Assembly (NCBI GenBank): GCA_016208495.1
Contig: JACQXX010000076.1
Coordinates: 4,139-68,138 of the forward strand
Direction: 5' to 3'
DNA: 64,000 nt
DNA from: Acidobacteriota bacterium
GTDB lineage: Bacteria; Acidobacteriota; Blastocatellia; Chloracidobacteriales; Chloracidobacteriaceae
Shown: piece by piece, positions 54,559 through 62,851 of the stretch
Numbering within the stretch: the stretch's first letter is position 1
How the letters are laid out: each line of letters begins with the position of its first letter
Position numbers and translations under genes: made by a program
Notes under the pieces: generated by a model
Seen by the model: only the letters and a program-made list of their open reading frames with translations
Told to the model about the DNA's origin: nothing
The model's database searches: none

Positions 54559-55473
54559 ATGCCAGGTAAAAACGCTCCTCTTCATATCGCCCCCCACATT
54601 GCTGAAGCCATCGAATCTGGGAAACCTGTGGTTGCACTTGAAAGCACCGTCGTTGCGCACGGTCTTCCATTTCCCCAAAATCTCGAAGTGGCTCATCAAA
54701 TTGAACAAGAAGTCAAAAATATGGGAGCAATTCCAGCCACCATTGGGGTTGTCGGCGGTGTCCCCACCATTGGGCTGGACGAAGAGGCGCTGGCAATGCT
54801 GGCACGTGGCGAACAGGTATTAAAACTCTCGCGGCGTGACATTGCCTTTGCCGTGGCAATGGGGCGTCACGGAGCAACCACCGTCGCGGGAACGGCAGCA
54901 CTGGCCGAAATAGCTGGGATTCAGGTTTTTTCAACTGGCGGCATTGGTGGCGTTCATCTGGGCGCCAGAGAAACCTGGGACATCAGCGGTGACATCCTGG
55001 AACTTTCCCGGACCAAAGTTCTGGTTATTTGTTCGGGCGCTAAAGCCATCCTGGACCTGCCGGCAACCCTTGAAAGCCTTGAAACGAATGGAATTCCTGT
55101 GGTTGGGTACCAAAGCCACGAGTTTCCCGCTTTTTACACCTCAAAAAGCGATTTATTTCTCAATGCCCAGGTCAACACGCCAGCCGATGCCGCGAAATTT
55201 TGGAAAATGCACTGTGCTTTTGGCGGCGGCGGTGGCGCCGTGCTGGCCGTTCCTCCACCCGTAGACAGCGCGCTCGATCCATCAGCCTTAAACGAAGCGA
55301 TTGGAACAGCATTGATTCAAGCCGAACAAAAAGGCGTTCGTGGTCAGGCTGTGACTCCGTTTTTGCTGCGAATGGTCTGTGAACTCACCGGCGGCGCAAG
55401 TAAGAAGGTCAATATTGCCTTGTTGCTGCAAAACGCCCGAATTGCAGCACTCATAGCCAAAGAACTGGCGTGA
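54559..55473 (+). CDS. psuG: Pseudouridine-5'-phosphate glycosidase
   Basis: A 304-residue enzyme that splits or forms pseudouridine 5'-phosphate from uracil and ribose 5-phosphate. Strong family markers: ALESTVVAHGLPFPQN, GVVGGVPTIGL, GRHGATTVAGTAALAEIAGI, FSTGGIGGVHLGA and SGAKAILDLPATLESLE, which holds the catalytic Lys. The length is normal for PsuG. ATG 54559 is chosen with GAGG just upstream; a GTG two codons earlier is possible. No pseudouridine kinase gene adjoins it. The stop codon leads directly into a GAATGAA heptamer array. Confidence 0.93.
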   Translation: MPGKNAPLHIAPHIAEAIESGKPVVALESTVVAHGLPFPQNLEVAHQIEQEVKNMGAIPATIGVVGGVPTIGLDEEALAMLARGEQVLKLSRRDIAFAVAMGRHGATTVAGTAALAEIAGIQVFSTGGIGGVHLGARETWDISGDILELSRTKVLVICSGAKAILDLPATLESLETNGIPVVGYQSHEFPAFYTSKSDLFLNAQVNTPADAAKFWKMHCAFGGGGGAVLAVPPPVDSALDPSALNEAIGTALIQAEQKGVRGQAVTPFLLRMVCELTGGASKKVNIALLLQNARIAALIAKELA

Positions 55474-55603
55474 ATGAAGAATGAAGAATTGAGAATGAAG
55501 ACTGTATGAGTGTTTGGTACTTGGTGCTTTGGAACCAATATCTTCGAAGCACCAGGCACTGTTTTCATTCTTCATTCTTCATTCTTCATTCTTTATTCTT
55601 CAT
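55473..55603. repeat. Two heptamer arrays, GAATGAA and TTCATTC, inverted
   Basis: GAATGAA/GAATTGA units (55473-55502) and TTCATTC units (55560-55603) are complementary and flank a spacer of about 57 bp between two convergent genes. They could form a stem and act in termination on both strands. Confidence 0.85.
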
Positions 55604-55607
55604 CGGC

Positions 55608-57215
55608 TTACATCCGGAAGACACCGTAGCGCGGGGCGCCCTCGCTAATAAAATCGCGGTTATACGCCATGGAAATTCCGGCGGCCAGATGGATACGGGT
55701 TTCGCGCGGGTCAATAATGCCGTCGTCCCACAGTCGGGCAGTTGCAAAATAGGCGGACGATTCTTCATCAAACCGCTTCACAATAGCCTGCCGTTTGACT
55801 TCGAGTTTTTCACGGTCAGGCTCAATCCCTTTGGCTTTGAGTGCTGCTGCCTGAACGCTGACCAGGACTCCGGCTGCCTGTTCACCACCCATCACCGCAA
55901 TTCGGCTGTTTGGCCAGGTGAACAGTAGCGTTGGATCAAATCCACGTCCGCACATTCCGTAATTCCCTGCCCCATACGAACCTCCAATAATGACTGAAAA
56001 TTGTGGGACGGTTGAGTTGGCCACGGCATTCACCATCTTTGAGCCGTGTTTGATGATGCCCTCACGCTCCACTTTGGAACCAACCATAAAGCCAGGGACA
56101 TTTTGAAGGTAAATCAATGGTGTCCGCGACTGGTTGCAAAGCTGGATAAATTGGGTGGCTTTCATGGCGCTTTCTGAAAACAGGACACCGTTATTGCCAA
56201 TGATTCCAACCTGATAGCCGTCAATATGGGCATAACCGGTGACAACAGTTGGGGCAAAATCCTTTTTGAATTCCCAAAAGCGCGAACCATCCACAATCCG
56301 GGCGATGACTTCGCGGATTGGAAACGGTCGCCGTAAGTCAACCGGGATGATTCCAAAAAGTTCCTCTGGGTCATACATGGGTTCTTCAGGAGATTGTCGG
56401 CCAGAAGGTGTGATTTTCCGCCAGTTCAGATGTCCAACTATTTCGCGTCCAATTCGGATGGCGTCAGCGTCATCCACCGCCGTGTAATCGCTGACACCTG
56501 AAACCCGTCCGTGCATATCGGCGCCGCCAAGCGTTTCATCGTCAACATCCTCGCCCGTGGCCATTTTCACCAGCGGCGGGCCCGCCAGAAACACCTTGGC
56601 CTGTCTTCGAACCATCACGGTAAAATCTGACAGTCCAGGGACATAGGCACCACCGGCGGTGCAACTGCCAAATACCAGTGAAATCTGGGGAATCCCCTGA
56701 GCAGACATCCGTGCCTGATTGGCAAATCCACGTCCACCGTTATCGGCAAAGAGTTCAGCCTGATAGAGCAAATTGGCGCCGGCGGATTCCACGAGATAAA
56801 TCGTCGGCAATCGGTTTTCCAGGGCAATTTGTTGACATCGCAGGCTTTTTTCAACACTCATCGGGTAAAAAGCCCCACCTTTGACGGTCGCATCATTGGC
56901 CATCAACATGCACTCGACGCCGTTGATAACGCCAATGCCATCAATATGCGACGCACAGGGCGATTCGTTGTCATACATGCCCAAGGCTGCCAGCGGAGCA
57001 AGCTCAATAAACCGGGTGCCAGGGTCAATCAAGAGTTCGATGCGCTGGCGAGGCAACAGTTTTTTGCGAGCCTGGAACTTGCGGGCGGCTTCTTCGCCCC
57101 CTCCCTGGCGGACAAGATCAAGCCGATCCCGTAAGTCCTCGGCCAGTCTGAGGTTATGTTCGTAATTGCGTTGAAAGTCTTCGCCGTCGGGATTGATGTG
57201 TGTGTGAAGTATCAT
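55608..57215 (-). CDS. Acyl-CoA carboxylase carboxyltransferase beta subunit (methylcrotonyl-CoA carboxylase-like)
   Basis: A 535-residue carboxyltransferase. It transfers CO2 from carboxybiotin to an acyl-CoA. Conserved segments: HIDGIGVINGVECMLMANDATVKGG-type N-terminal core, YLVESAGANLLYQAE, VFGSCTAGGAYVPGLSD, and GGSYGAGNYGMCGRGFDP. The GNYGMCGR motif and the C-terminal GVFRM favour a methylcrotonyl-CoA (leucine degradation) or related carboxylase over propionyl-CoA carboxylase. The biotin-carrying alpha subunit is not in the window. It is convergent with psuG, with a heptamer array between them. Confidence 0.85.
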   Translation of the reverse strand: MILHTHINPDGEDFQRNYEHNLRLAEDLRDRLDLVRQGGGEEAARKFQARKKLLPRQRIELLIDPGTRFIELAPLAALGMYDNESPCASHIDGIGVINGVECMLMANDATVKGGAFYPMSVEKSLRCQQIALENRLPTIYLVESAGANLLYQAELFADNGGRGFANQARMSAQGIPQISLVFGSCTAGGAYVPGLSDFTVMVRRQAKVFLAGPPLVKMATGEDVDDETLGGADMHGRVSGVSDYTAVDDADAIRIGREIVGHLNWRKITPSGRQSPEEPMYDPEELFGIIPVDLRRPFPIREVIARIVDGSRFWEFKKDFAPTVVTGYAHIDGYQVGIIGNNGVLFSESAMKATQFIQLCNQSRTPLIYLQNVPGFMVGSKVEREGIIKHGSKMVNAVANSTVPQFSVIIGGSYGAGNYGMCGRGFDPTLLFTWPNSRIAVMGGEQAAGVLVSVQAAALKAKGIEPDREKLEVKRQAIVKRFDEESSAYFATARLWDDGIIDPRETRIHLAAGISMAYNRDFISEGAPRYGVFRM

Positions 57216-57474
57216 TGAAAGAATCCGATTTTGAATTTTGAGTGATGAGTGATGAAACTGTGGTTGAAAGATGAATTATGAATTATGAACGCCGGGGATT
57301 GAAACGATTATTTTGTATCTCTCGCACTATCTCACTGAATATAAACGTGTTATCTATTTTTTCCATTCTTCTCCCACCCGCTGACGCAGGTGGTACTGAC
57401 TTCTTCATTCTCATTTGGCTTGCGTTCACAGGTGTTTGGCTTTAGTTTGGGGGTTCATTTTGCTCTTTGGATTT

Positions 57475-57603
57475 AACTGTCAGGTGCCTGAACACTTGGA
57501 AAAGCAATTCCGGAGAATAGGGAAGCCGGGTGAAACTCCCGCACGGTCGCGCCACTGTGATGTCCAACCTCTGGACAGAGTCAGGAGACCTGCCTGTACA
57601 GTT
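57475..57603 (+). promoter_or_regulatory. Cobalamin riboswitch 1
   Basis: The AACTGT...ACAGTT ends close the P1 stem. Conserved blocks are AATAGGGAAGCCGGGTGAAA, CGCGCCACTGTGA and AGTCAGGAGACCTGCC, which define the B12-sensing core. A terminator (57672-57722) follows, then the small Cys-rich gene. The CCTCTGGACAGAG segment inside the aptamer is similar to the terminator arms and might compete with them. Confidence 0.93.
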
Positions 57604-57671
57604 TTGTGCTCTGGTTCTTCGCGTCAAAGGACCGCACGTCATCAACTTGAGTTTGCCATTTTTCCTTACAA

Positions 57672-57722
57672 GAAAAACCTCTGTTCGACGTGTGGCCTTT
57701 GCCCGTTGGACAGAGGTTTTTT
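57672..57722 (+). terminator. Riboswitch-linked intrinsic terminator
   Basis: AAAACCTCTGTTC pairs with GGACAGAGGTTTT around a loop of about 23 bases and is followed by TTTTTT. It lies between riboswitch 1 and the small Cys-rich gene, as expected for transcriptional control by B12. Confidence 0.88.
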
Positions 57723-57789
57723 CATTAGGGCTTGGAGCTAAGGGCTGAGAAAACCAGGGCTGAGGGCTGAAGACGTCGGACTGAAAAAT

Positions 57790-57829
57790 TGGTTTTCTTT
57801 CATCCCTCATCCTTCATCCCTCATCCCTT
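57790..57829. repeat. Heptamer array TCATCCC/TCATCCT
   Basis: Four units preceded by TTTTCTTTCATCCC, in the leader between the terminator and the small gene. GGGCTGAGGGCTGAAG units of the TTCAGCCC type lie just before it (57738-57772). Confidence 0.8.
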
Positions 57830-57882
57830 CGATTGCTCCGAGCTTGCGAGTCTTCAGCCCTGGTTTTAAAGGAAGTGTTCTT

Positions 57883-58086
57883 ATGTCTCGTCCTCTGATC
57901 GAAAACGAGGATTTTTATATCGAAAACGGCCTGTACGTGTTTACCGCCGCGTATCTGCTCAAACGTGGATATTGCTGTGGAAATGGTTGTCGGCATTGCC
58001 CTTACAGTACTCCTTGTAATAATGTCACACCTCCAAAAAACACCAGTAGCCCTCAACCAACTCAACCCCAAGTGCGCCAAAGGTAA
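57883..58086 (+). CDS. Small Cys-rich protein (DUF5522-like) under B12 riboswitch control
   Basis: A 67-residue protein. The core ENEDFYIENGLYVFTAAYLL followed by RGYCCGNGCRHCPY (residues 28-41) fits DUF5522, whose CCxxxCxxC cysteines could bind a metal or iron-sulfur cluster. AAAGGAAG lies upstream of ATG 57883. It is preceded by riboswitch 1 plus terminator, so it should be expressed when B12 is low. Its last codons overlap the 5' part of riboswitch 2, which may link its translation to folding of that RNA. The function is unknown; the setting suggests a role in cobalamin or cobalt handling. Confidence 0.78.
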   Translation: MSRPLIENEDFYIENGLYVFTAAYLLKRGYCCGNGCRHCPYSTPCNNVTPPKNTSSPQPTQPQVRQR

Positions 58087-58262
58087 TTTGGGAAGCGCGG
58101 TGAAACTCCGCCACTGCCCTCGCAACTGTGAACCGCAACGAATTCCGCATCCCACAAGCCACTGTCGCCAACTGGGCGATGGGAAGGCGCGGAACAGTAG
58201 GGAACCATCAGTCCTCACCTGTGAACTGATGCTCTGGCGGCAAGTCAGGAGACCGATCTTCG
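58070..58262 (+). promoter_or_regulatory. Cobalamin riboswitch 2
   Basis: Conserved blocks TTTGGGAAGCGCGGTGAAAC, CCGCCACTGCCC...CGCAACTGTGA, AAGCCACTGTCGCC and GGCAAGTCAGGAGACCG. It precedes the TonB receptor gene by about 50 bp. Its 5' end overlaps the stop region of the small Cys-rich gene. No separate terminator is visible, so translation of the receptor gene may be the controlled step. Confidence 0.93.
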
Positions 58263-58312
58263 GCTGTACCTTCACCCTCTTTCGATGGGAAAGAGAAAGG
58301 ATTGTTCCCCCT

Positions 58313-60742
58313 ATGAACCAATCTGTTTCACGACTCCTGCGCGGCACCCTGCTCTGGGCTGTGCTCTGGACGCTTGCCTCGTCTCCAATTTTTGCTGGCG
58401 GACCGGTCGGAATTACTGGTCGGGTCACTGACCCCAGCGGTGCCAGCATTGCCGGCGCCACCGTAACCATTTATGCCCGCAGCAGTGGGCGACGCATCAC
58501 AACGGTGACCAATTCAAACGGAGAATTCCGCTTTGATCGGACCGAAACCGGTGATTTTATTATTGAAATTGCCGCCACCGGATTTTCACAACTTTCCAGG
58601 ACCATTCAGCTTGAGGAAAACCAGCAGGCAACGCTCGATTTTCCACTTTCGGTGGCTGGAACAAACACTACCGTCGTGGTAACCGCCAATGCCACACCTC
58701 AGACCGAAGTCGAAGTATCGAAAACCTTTAGCATCGTTTCAAGCCAGGATATCGAACGCCGCAACGAACTTTCCATTACGGAAAGCATCCGGCAAATGCC
58801 TGGAATTCGGGTTCAGCAGCTTGGTGGGCCAGGAAGCCAGTCCGGCATTTTTATTCGTGGATTGCGCAGCTATGACACCTCCGTGGTCATTGATGGTCTG
58901 CGACTTCGTGATGCAGCCAGTACCCAGGGTGATTCACTGGCTCAAATCCAGGAATTGTTTGTCGTTGATACCGAACGCATTGAAGTCGTTCGCGGCCCTG
59001 AATCGGCGCTCTATGGCACCACGGCCATCGGCGGCGTGGTCAATGTCGTGACGGCTCACGGCGGCGGCCCCGTGCGAGGTCAGGTTCAACTCGAAGGCGG
59101 CAGCCTTGGGTTGTTTCGTGGTCGAGCCCAGGTAGCCGGAGGCGTAGCCTCAGATCGGTTTCTGTATAGTGCCGGGCTGATGCATCTCAATGTGTCAAAT
59201 GGGGTTGAAGGTGATACGCCAAACCGTAACTGGAGCGGGCAGGGTTTTGTCCAGTATGCGTTTCGCCCCAATATCACCCTTTCTGGCCGAATCTTAGGCA
59301 ATACCCTGTTTGCCCAATTGACGGATGGTTCGTTTCAGGCGCCGGGCGCCAGCCTTCCACCAGCCGGGAGCATCCTCAAAGCTGTGGCATTACCGCTCGA
59401 CCAGCAACGGTTGTTTGAAGCTGGAAAACCCTTCACCCTCGGCAATGCCAACTTTATCTCGAACCTCCGTGACCCGGATTTTCGGCGGGATTCGAGTTTT
59501 CTCTCCAGCGCAGCAACCTTTCAACATCAGATCAATGAAAAAATCGGATATCGTGTGAATTACCAACGGGTTGATACCAACCGAAAATTCACTGACGGCC
59601 CAGCCGGGGTGAGATTCGAACCTGATTTTAAGGTGGTCAATCGGTTTGACGGCGTGATTGATACGGTTGGAGTTCAGGGAGACTGGCAAATCAATCGGTT
59701 TTTCACCTTCTCCGCCGGCTATGAGTTTGAACGCGAACAGTACCTGGGCCGCGATTCGGATGAAAACCCGATTGTCAGTGCCCGAACCAATGTTGGGATT
59801 GATATCGAACAACGGAGCAACACGTTCTTTCTCCGCAATCAGTTCCGCGCCCTGGACAACCGGTTTCAGATGTCAGCCGCGTTCCGCTTGCAGGCATTTG
59901 ACCTGTCAAATCCGACATTTCTGGGCGGAAGCTCACCCTACCCGATTTCAAAGTTTCCAGCCCCAGAAACAGCCTATACCGGGGACGGCTCAATTTCTTA
60001 CTTTTTCCATTCGACCAATACCAAACTCCGCTCCCACGTCGGCAGCGGCTACCGGGCGCCTTCACTGTTTGAGCGGTTTGGCTCGTCATACTTCGGAGGA
60101 TTTTTCTCAGGCTTTGGCGACCCGCTACTTCGGCCTGAACGCTCGATTGGTGTTGACGCCGGTATTGATCAAACCTTTGCGAACAATCGAGTTCAGGTCA
60201 GCGCAACCTACTTTTACACCCGACTCCAGGAGATTGTGGATTTTGACTTTAGCGGATTTATCAACCCTGGAACTGACCCATACGGACGGTTTTTTGGGTA
60301 CCTGAATACTGGCGGCGGTTTGTCACGTGGGCTGGAACTGAGTATGAACACCCGTCCGATTGACACACTCAACGTCACCGCGTCTTACACCTATGCCAAT
60401 GCTGACAATCGTCGCCCCACATCGGTGGCTGGCCTGTTACGCACCTTTGTCGTCCCTGAACACACTTTCACTTTGACCGCCAATCAACAGATTGGTCGCC
60501 GGGTGGAGGTCAATTTCGACCTGCTCGCCACCAGCAACCATCTCTTCCCGTTTTCAGGTCGGGCGTTTGAATTCAAAGGCCCGGTTAAGGGCGATCTTGT
60601 GGTGAGTTACACCCACCCGATTGGTGAACAAAGCCTGAAAGTGTATGGCAAGGTGGATAACATGTTTGACCGAACATACTTTGAAAGCGGGTATCGAACG
60701 CCAGGAGCAACCTTTCTCGGCGGCCTGGCCTTCCGCTTTTAG
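58313..60742 (+). CDS. TonB-dependent receptor, probable cobalamin uptake (BtuB-like)
   Basis: An 809-residue outer-membrane receptor. The signal peptide is 1-28. An N-terminal carboxypeptidase-regulatory domain (about 31-115, GITGRVTDPSGASIAGATV) precedes the plug domain (about 125-240: IFIRGLRSYDTSVVIDGLRL, ERIEVVRGPESALYGTTAIGG). The beta barrel ends in FLGGLAFRF with the terminal Phe. Riboswitch 2 lies immediately upstream, and an ABC ATPase and a BtuF-like protein follow, so B12 or a related corrinoid is the likely substrate. ATG 58313 is chosen because the longer frame (from 57965) would translate the riboswitch. Confidence 0.88.
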   Translation: MNQSVSRLLRGTLLWAVLWTLASSPIFAGGPVGITGRVTDPSGASIAGATVTIYARSSGRRITTVTNSNGEFRFDRTETGDFIIEIAATGFSQLSRTIQLEENQQATLDFPLSVAGTNTTVVVTANATPQTEVEVSKTFSIVSSQDIERRNELSITESIRQMPGIRVQQLGGPGSQSGIFIRGLRSYDTSVVIDGLRLRDAASTQGDSLAQIQELFVVDTERIEVVRGPESALYGTTAIGGVVNVVTAHGGGPVRGQVQLEGGSLGLFRGRAQVAGGVASDRFLYSAGLMHLNVSNGVEGDTPNRNWSGQGFVQYAFRPNITLSGRILGNTLFAQLTDGSFQAPGASLPPAGSILKAVALPLDQQRLFEAGKPFTLGNANFISNLRDPDFRRDSSFLSSAATFQHQINEKIGYRVNYQRVDTNRKFTDGPAGVRFEPDFKVVNRFDGVIDTVGVQGDWQINRFFTFSAGYEFEREQYLGRDSDENPIVSARTNVGIDIEQRSNTFFLRNQFRALDNRFQMSAAFRLQAFDLSNPTFLGGSSPYPISKFPAPETAYTGDGSISYFFHSTNTKLRSHVGSGYRAPSLFERFGSSYFGGFFSGFGDPLLRPERSIGVDAGIDQTFANNRVQVSATYFYTRLQEIVDFDFSGFINPGTDPYGRFFGYLNTGGGLSRGLELSMNTRPIDTLNVTASYTYANADNRRPTSVAGLLRTFVVPEHTFTLTANQQIGRRVEVNFDLLATSNHLFPFSGRAFEFKGPVKGDLVVSYTHPIGEQSLKVYGKVDNMFDRTYFESGYRTPGATFLGGLAFRF

Positions 60743-60756
60743 AGTGAGGAATAGTG

Positions 60757-61056
60757 GCTAGTGGCTAGTGGTTAGTAATGTCAGTTAAGAGTTGAAGTAG
60801 TTTTGGTTCTCATCCCCGTTGGGATGAAGTAAGGTGAGCCGGTGGTCAGCGTCGCTTTGGAAGCGCCACCACCGGATGCAGGTCAGTTTCAGATTTTCCC
60901 CACCCGGCTGGCCGGGTGGGGGTAAGAAGGCAACGTTTTCCCAGGGTTAAAACCCTGGGCTAGCGTGCCTACGCGGGAGTTCCTGGGCTCAAATCTGCTC
61001 TTTTTTCAACCCTTAACTGGCATCACTAATCACTAATCACTAACCACTAACCACTC
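60757..61056. repeat. Dispersed hairpin element R2, copy 2, with heptamer-array ends
   Basis: A 300-bp unit. The ends are inverted copies built from CACTANY heptamers plus GCCAGTTAAGGGTTGAA (left end GTGGCTA arrays then TGTCAGTTAAGAGTTGAA). Inside are TCATCCCCGTTGGGATGA, GGTGGTCAGCGTCGCTTTGG, CCCACCCGGCTGGCCGGGTG and CCCAGGGTTAAAACCCTGGG hairpins. The left half matches, inverted, 7699-7855. It separates the receptor gene from the ABC ATPase gene. Confidence 0.85.
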
Positions 61057-61089
61057 AGTGGTTTCTTCATTCTCCATTCGGTTTTCCTT

Positions 61090-61887
61090 ATGACTTCCAC
61101 CGAACTTATCCGGGTTACGAACCTGAATTTTCGCTACGGACAGCGTGAAATATTGAAAAATATTTCATTCACTGTCCGTGAAGGGGAATTTATTGGACTG
61201 ATCGGTCCCAACGGCAGCGGTAAGACAACCTTGCTCAAACTGCTGTTGGGCCTGCTTCCCAGTGCAGAACAATGTGTAACACTTGGTGGAACTCAACTTG
61301 CGGGCATGTCCCGAAAAAAGATTGCCTTGCAGGCTACCCTGGTGCCTCAGGATACCAAAATTGAGTTTGCTTTTAGCGTTCGCGACATTGTGGCGATGGG
61401 GCGCACCCCCTACCTTGGCCGATTTCGCCCCGAAGGCCCGGCGGATCGGGCCGCTATTCATCATGCGATGACCGTGACTGAAACGCTTGATTTTGCTGAA
61501 CGTCCAGTCACGCAACTTTCTGGCGGTGAACGCCAGCGAGTCCACCTGGCCCGAGCCCTGGCGCAGGAAACAACCATCATTCTGCTGGATGAGCCAACGT
61601 CAAACCTGGATCTGGTTCATCAGTTTGAAGTCCTTGAACTGGTCAAAAAATGTGTCGCCAATCACCGTTCGGCAATCGCGGCAATCCACGACCTGTCAAT
61701 GGCAGCCCGATTTTGCAATCGCCTGTTGTTGCTCTTTGATGGAACGGTTGTGGCTGATGGACCGCCCGAGGAGGTCCTGACTGAGTCGAATCTGGCCCGG
61801 TACTTTTCAATCCAGGCCCGAATTAGCACGGATCCGGAAAGTGGCAGCCTGGTTGTCTGGCCGGTTGCGCCATGTCCTCCAGTGTGA
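61090..61887 (+). CDS. ABC transporter ATPase, FecE/BtuD family
   Basis: A 265-residue ATP-binding protein. Walker A GPNGSGKTTLLKLL (about 37-50), Q-loop VPQDTKIEF, signature LSGGERQRVHLARAL, Walker B IILLDEPTSNLD and the switch His in AAIHDLSMAARFC are intact. The FecE/BtuD subfamily serves siderophore, haem and B12 import. In this locus, with a riboswitch-controlled receptor and a BtuF-like protein, B12 uptake is most likely. The permease gene is not in the window. The leader is mostly repeat DNA and lacks a clear ribosome-binding site. Confidence 0.88.
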   Translation: MTSTELIRVTNLNFRYGQREILKNISFTVREGEFIGLIGPNGSGKTTLLKLLLGLLPSAEQCVTLGGTQLAGMSRKKIALQATLVPQDTKIEFAFSVRDIVAMGRTPYLGRFRPEGPADRAAIHHAMTVTETLDFAERPVTQLSGGERQRVHLARALAQETTIILLDEPTSNLDLVHQFEVLELVKKCVANHRSAIAAIHDLSMAARFCNRLLLLFDGTVVADGPPEEVLTESNLARYFSIQARISTDPESGSLVVWPVAPCPPV

Positions 61888-62045
61888 GGACTGGTTGAAC
61901 TTCCTCTGATGGTGGTGATCTTGAGCGGTTTGTACTATCGTGAACGGATTGGCGGCCTGACTGGAGATTGCCAGCGTGCCACAAATCAATTGACTGAGGT
62001 CTCGCTCTATGTGACGGCTGTCGCACTGCGAAATATGTTTTCTGT

Positions 62046-62669
62046 ATGACGAAAGAAACACACCATCTTCGAATGTACCTGATGCGCCACGGCGAAATTG
62101 ATGTGTCGCATCGCCAATATGCCTACGGCTCGCGCGATATCAACTTATCACCCCTCGGCGAAGAGCAATCCCACTGGATGTGTCAGCAACTTTCTGGGGT
62201 CAAACTCACTGCCGTCTATTCAAGTGACTTGAAACGGGCTTCGTTTGCCTCAGATTTGATCGCGCGCCATCACAAATTGGCCCCAATTCACCTGCCTCAA
62301 CTACGCGAAGTGCATATGGGTGAATGGGAAAACCAGCCAATTGCAACTATTTATGAAAAGTATCCGAAACACGTCAAACATCTATTTCAGGAACCAGAGT
62401 CTTTCCAATACCCGCAAGGCGAGCACTTTTTGGCCTTCAAAGACCGCGTCCTGAGCACCCTCAAAATGATTATCGCCACACATCAAAATGGTTCGGTGGC
62501 CGTGGTCGCGCATGGCGGAGTCACCCGGCTGGCAATTGCCCATGTACTTGAAATTCCTCCCCGGCATATGCTGCGCATCGGCCAGGATTTCGGGTGTCTG
62601 AATGTGATTGACTGGTATCAAGATGGACCGATTTTGCGGCTTTTGAATCAGGTAAAGCCGGAAGGATAG
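62046..62669 (+). CDS. Histidine phosphatase family protein (CobC-like)
   Basis: A 207-residue phosphatase of the phosphoglycerate-mutase fold. MYLMRHGEIDV carries the RHG motif with the phospho-His, VYSSDLKRASFAS the next arginine, and VVAHGGVTRLA the second catalytic His. GEWENQPIATIYEKYP also fits alpha-ribazole phosphatase. CobC-type enzymes act late in B12 nucleotide-loop assembly, in line with the locus, but other substrates are possible. The TAG stop is the first triplet of a GGGTTCA heptamer array. Confidence 0.82.
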   Translation: MTKETHHLRMYLMRHGEIDVSHRQYAYGSRDINLSPLGEEQSHWMCQQLSGVKLTAVYSSDLKRASFASDLIARHHKLAPIHLPQLREVHMGEWENQPIATIYEKYPKHVKHLFQEPESFQYPQGEHFLAFKDRVLSTLKMIIATHQNGSVAVVAHGGVTRLAIAHVLEIPPRHMLRIGQDFGCLNVIDWYQDGPILRLLNQVKPEG

Positions 62670-62838
62670 GGTTCAGGGTTCAGGGTTCAGGGTTCAGGGT
62701 TCAGGGTTTTCAAAACCAGGCACCAAACACTTTATCCTCAATACCATTTTGCAATCACATTTTCGATTGAATAGAAGGTTAAACTATTGAAATGCTTGTA
62801 TCTTCCTGAACCCTGAACCCTAAACCCTGAGCCCTAAA
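62667..62838. repeat. Inverted pair of GGGTTCA arrays
   Basis: GGGTTCA units (62667-62708) start at the cobC-like stop codon. CCCTGAA/CCCTAAA units (62802-62838) end 13 bp before the BtuF-like start. The two are complementary and enclose AT-rich DNA with a trace of repeat R5 (ATACCATTTTGCAATCACAT). Confidence 0.9.
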
Positions 62839-62851
62839 TGATATTCCTCCT

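Noticed and set aside
54083-54823. 246-residue plus-strand reading frame
   Set aside because: It runs through the MITE palindrome and into psuG in another frame, with low-complexity composition.
57965-58312. Longer start for the TonB receptor
   Set aside because: The region is cobalamin riboswitch 2 and the end of the small Cys-rich gene; the signal peptide begins at 58313.
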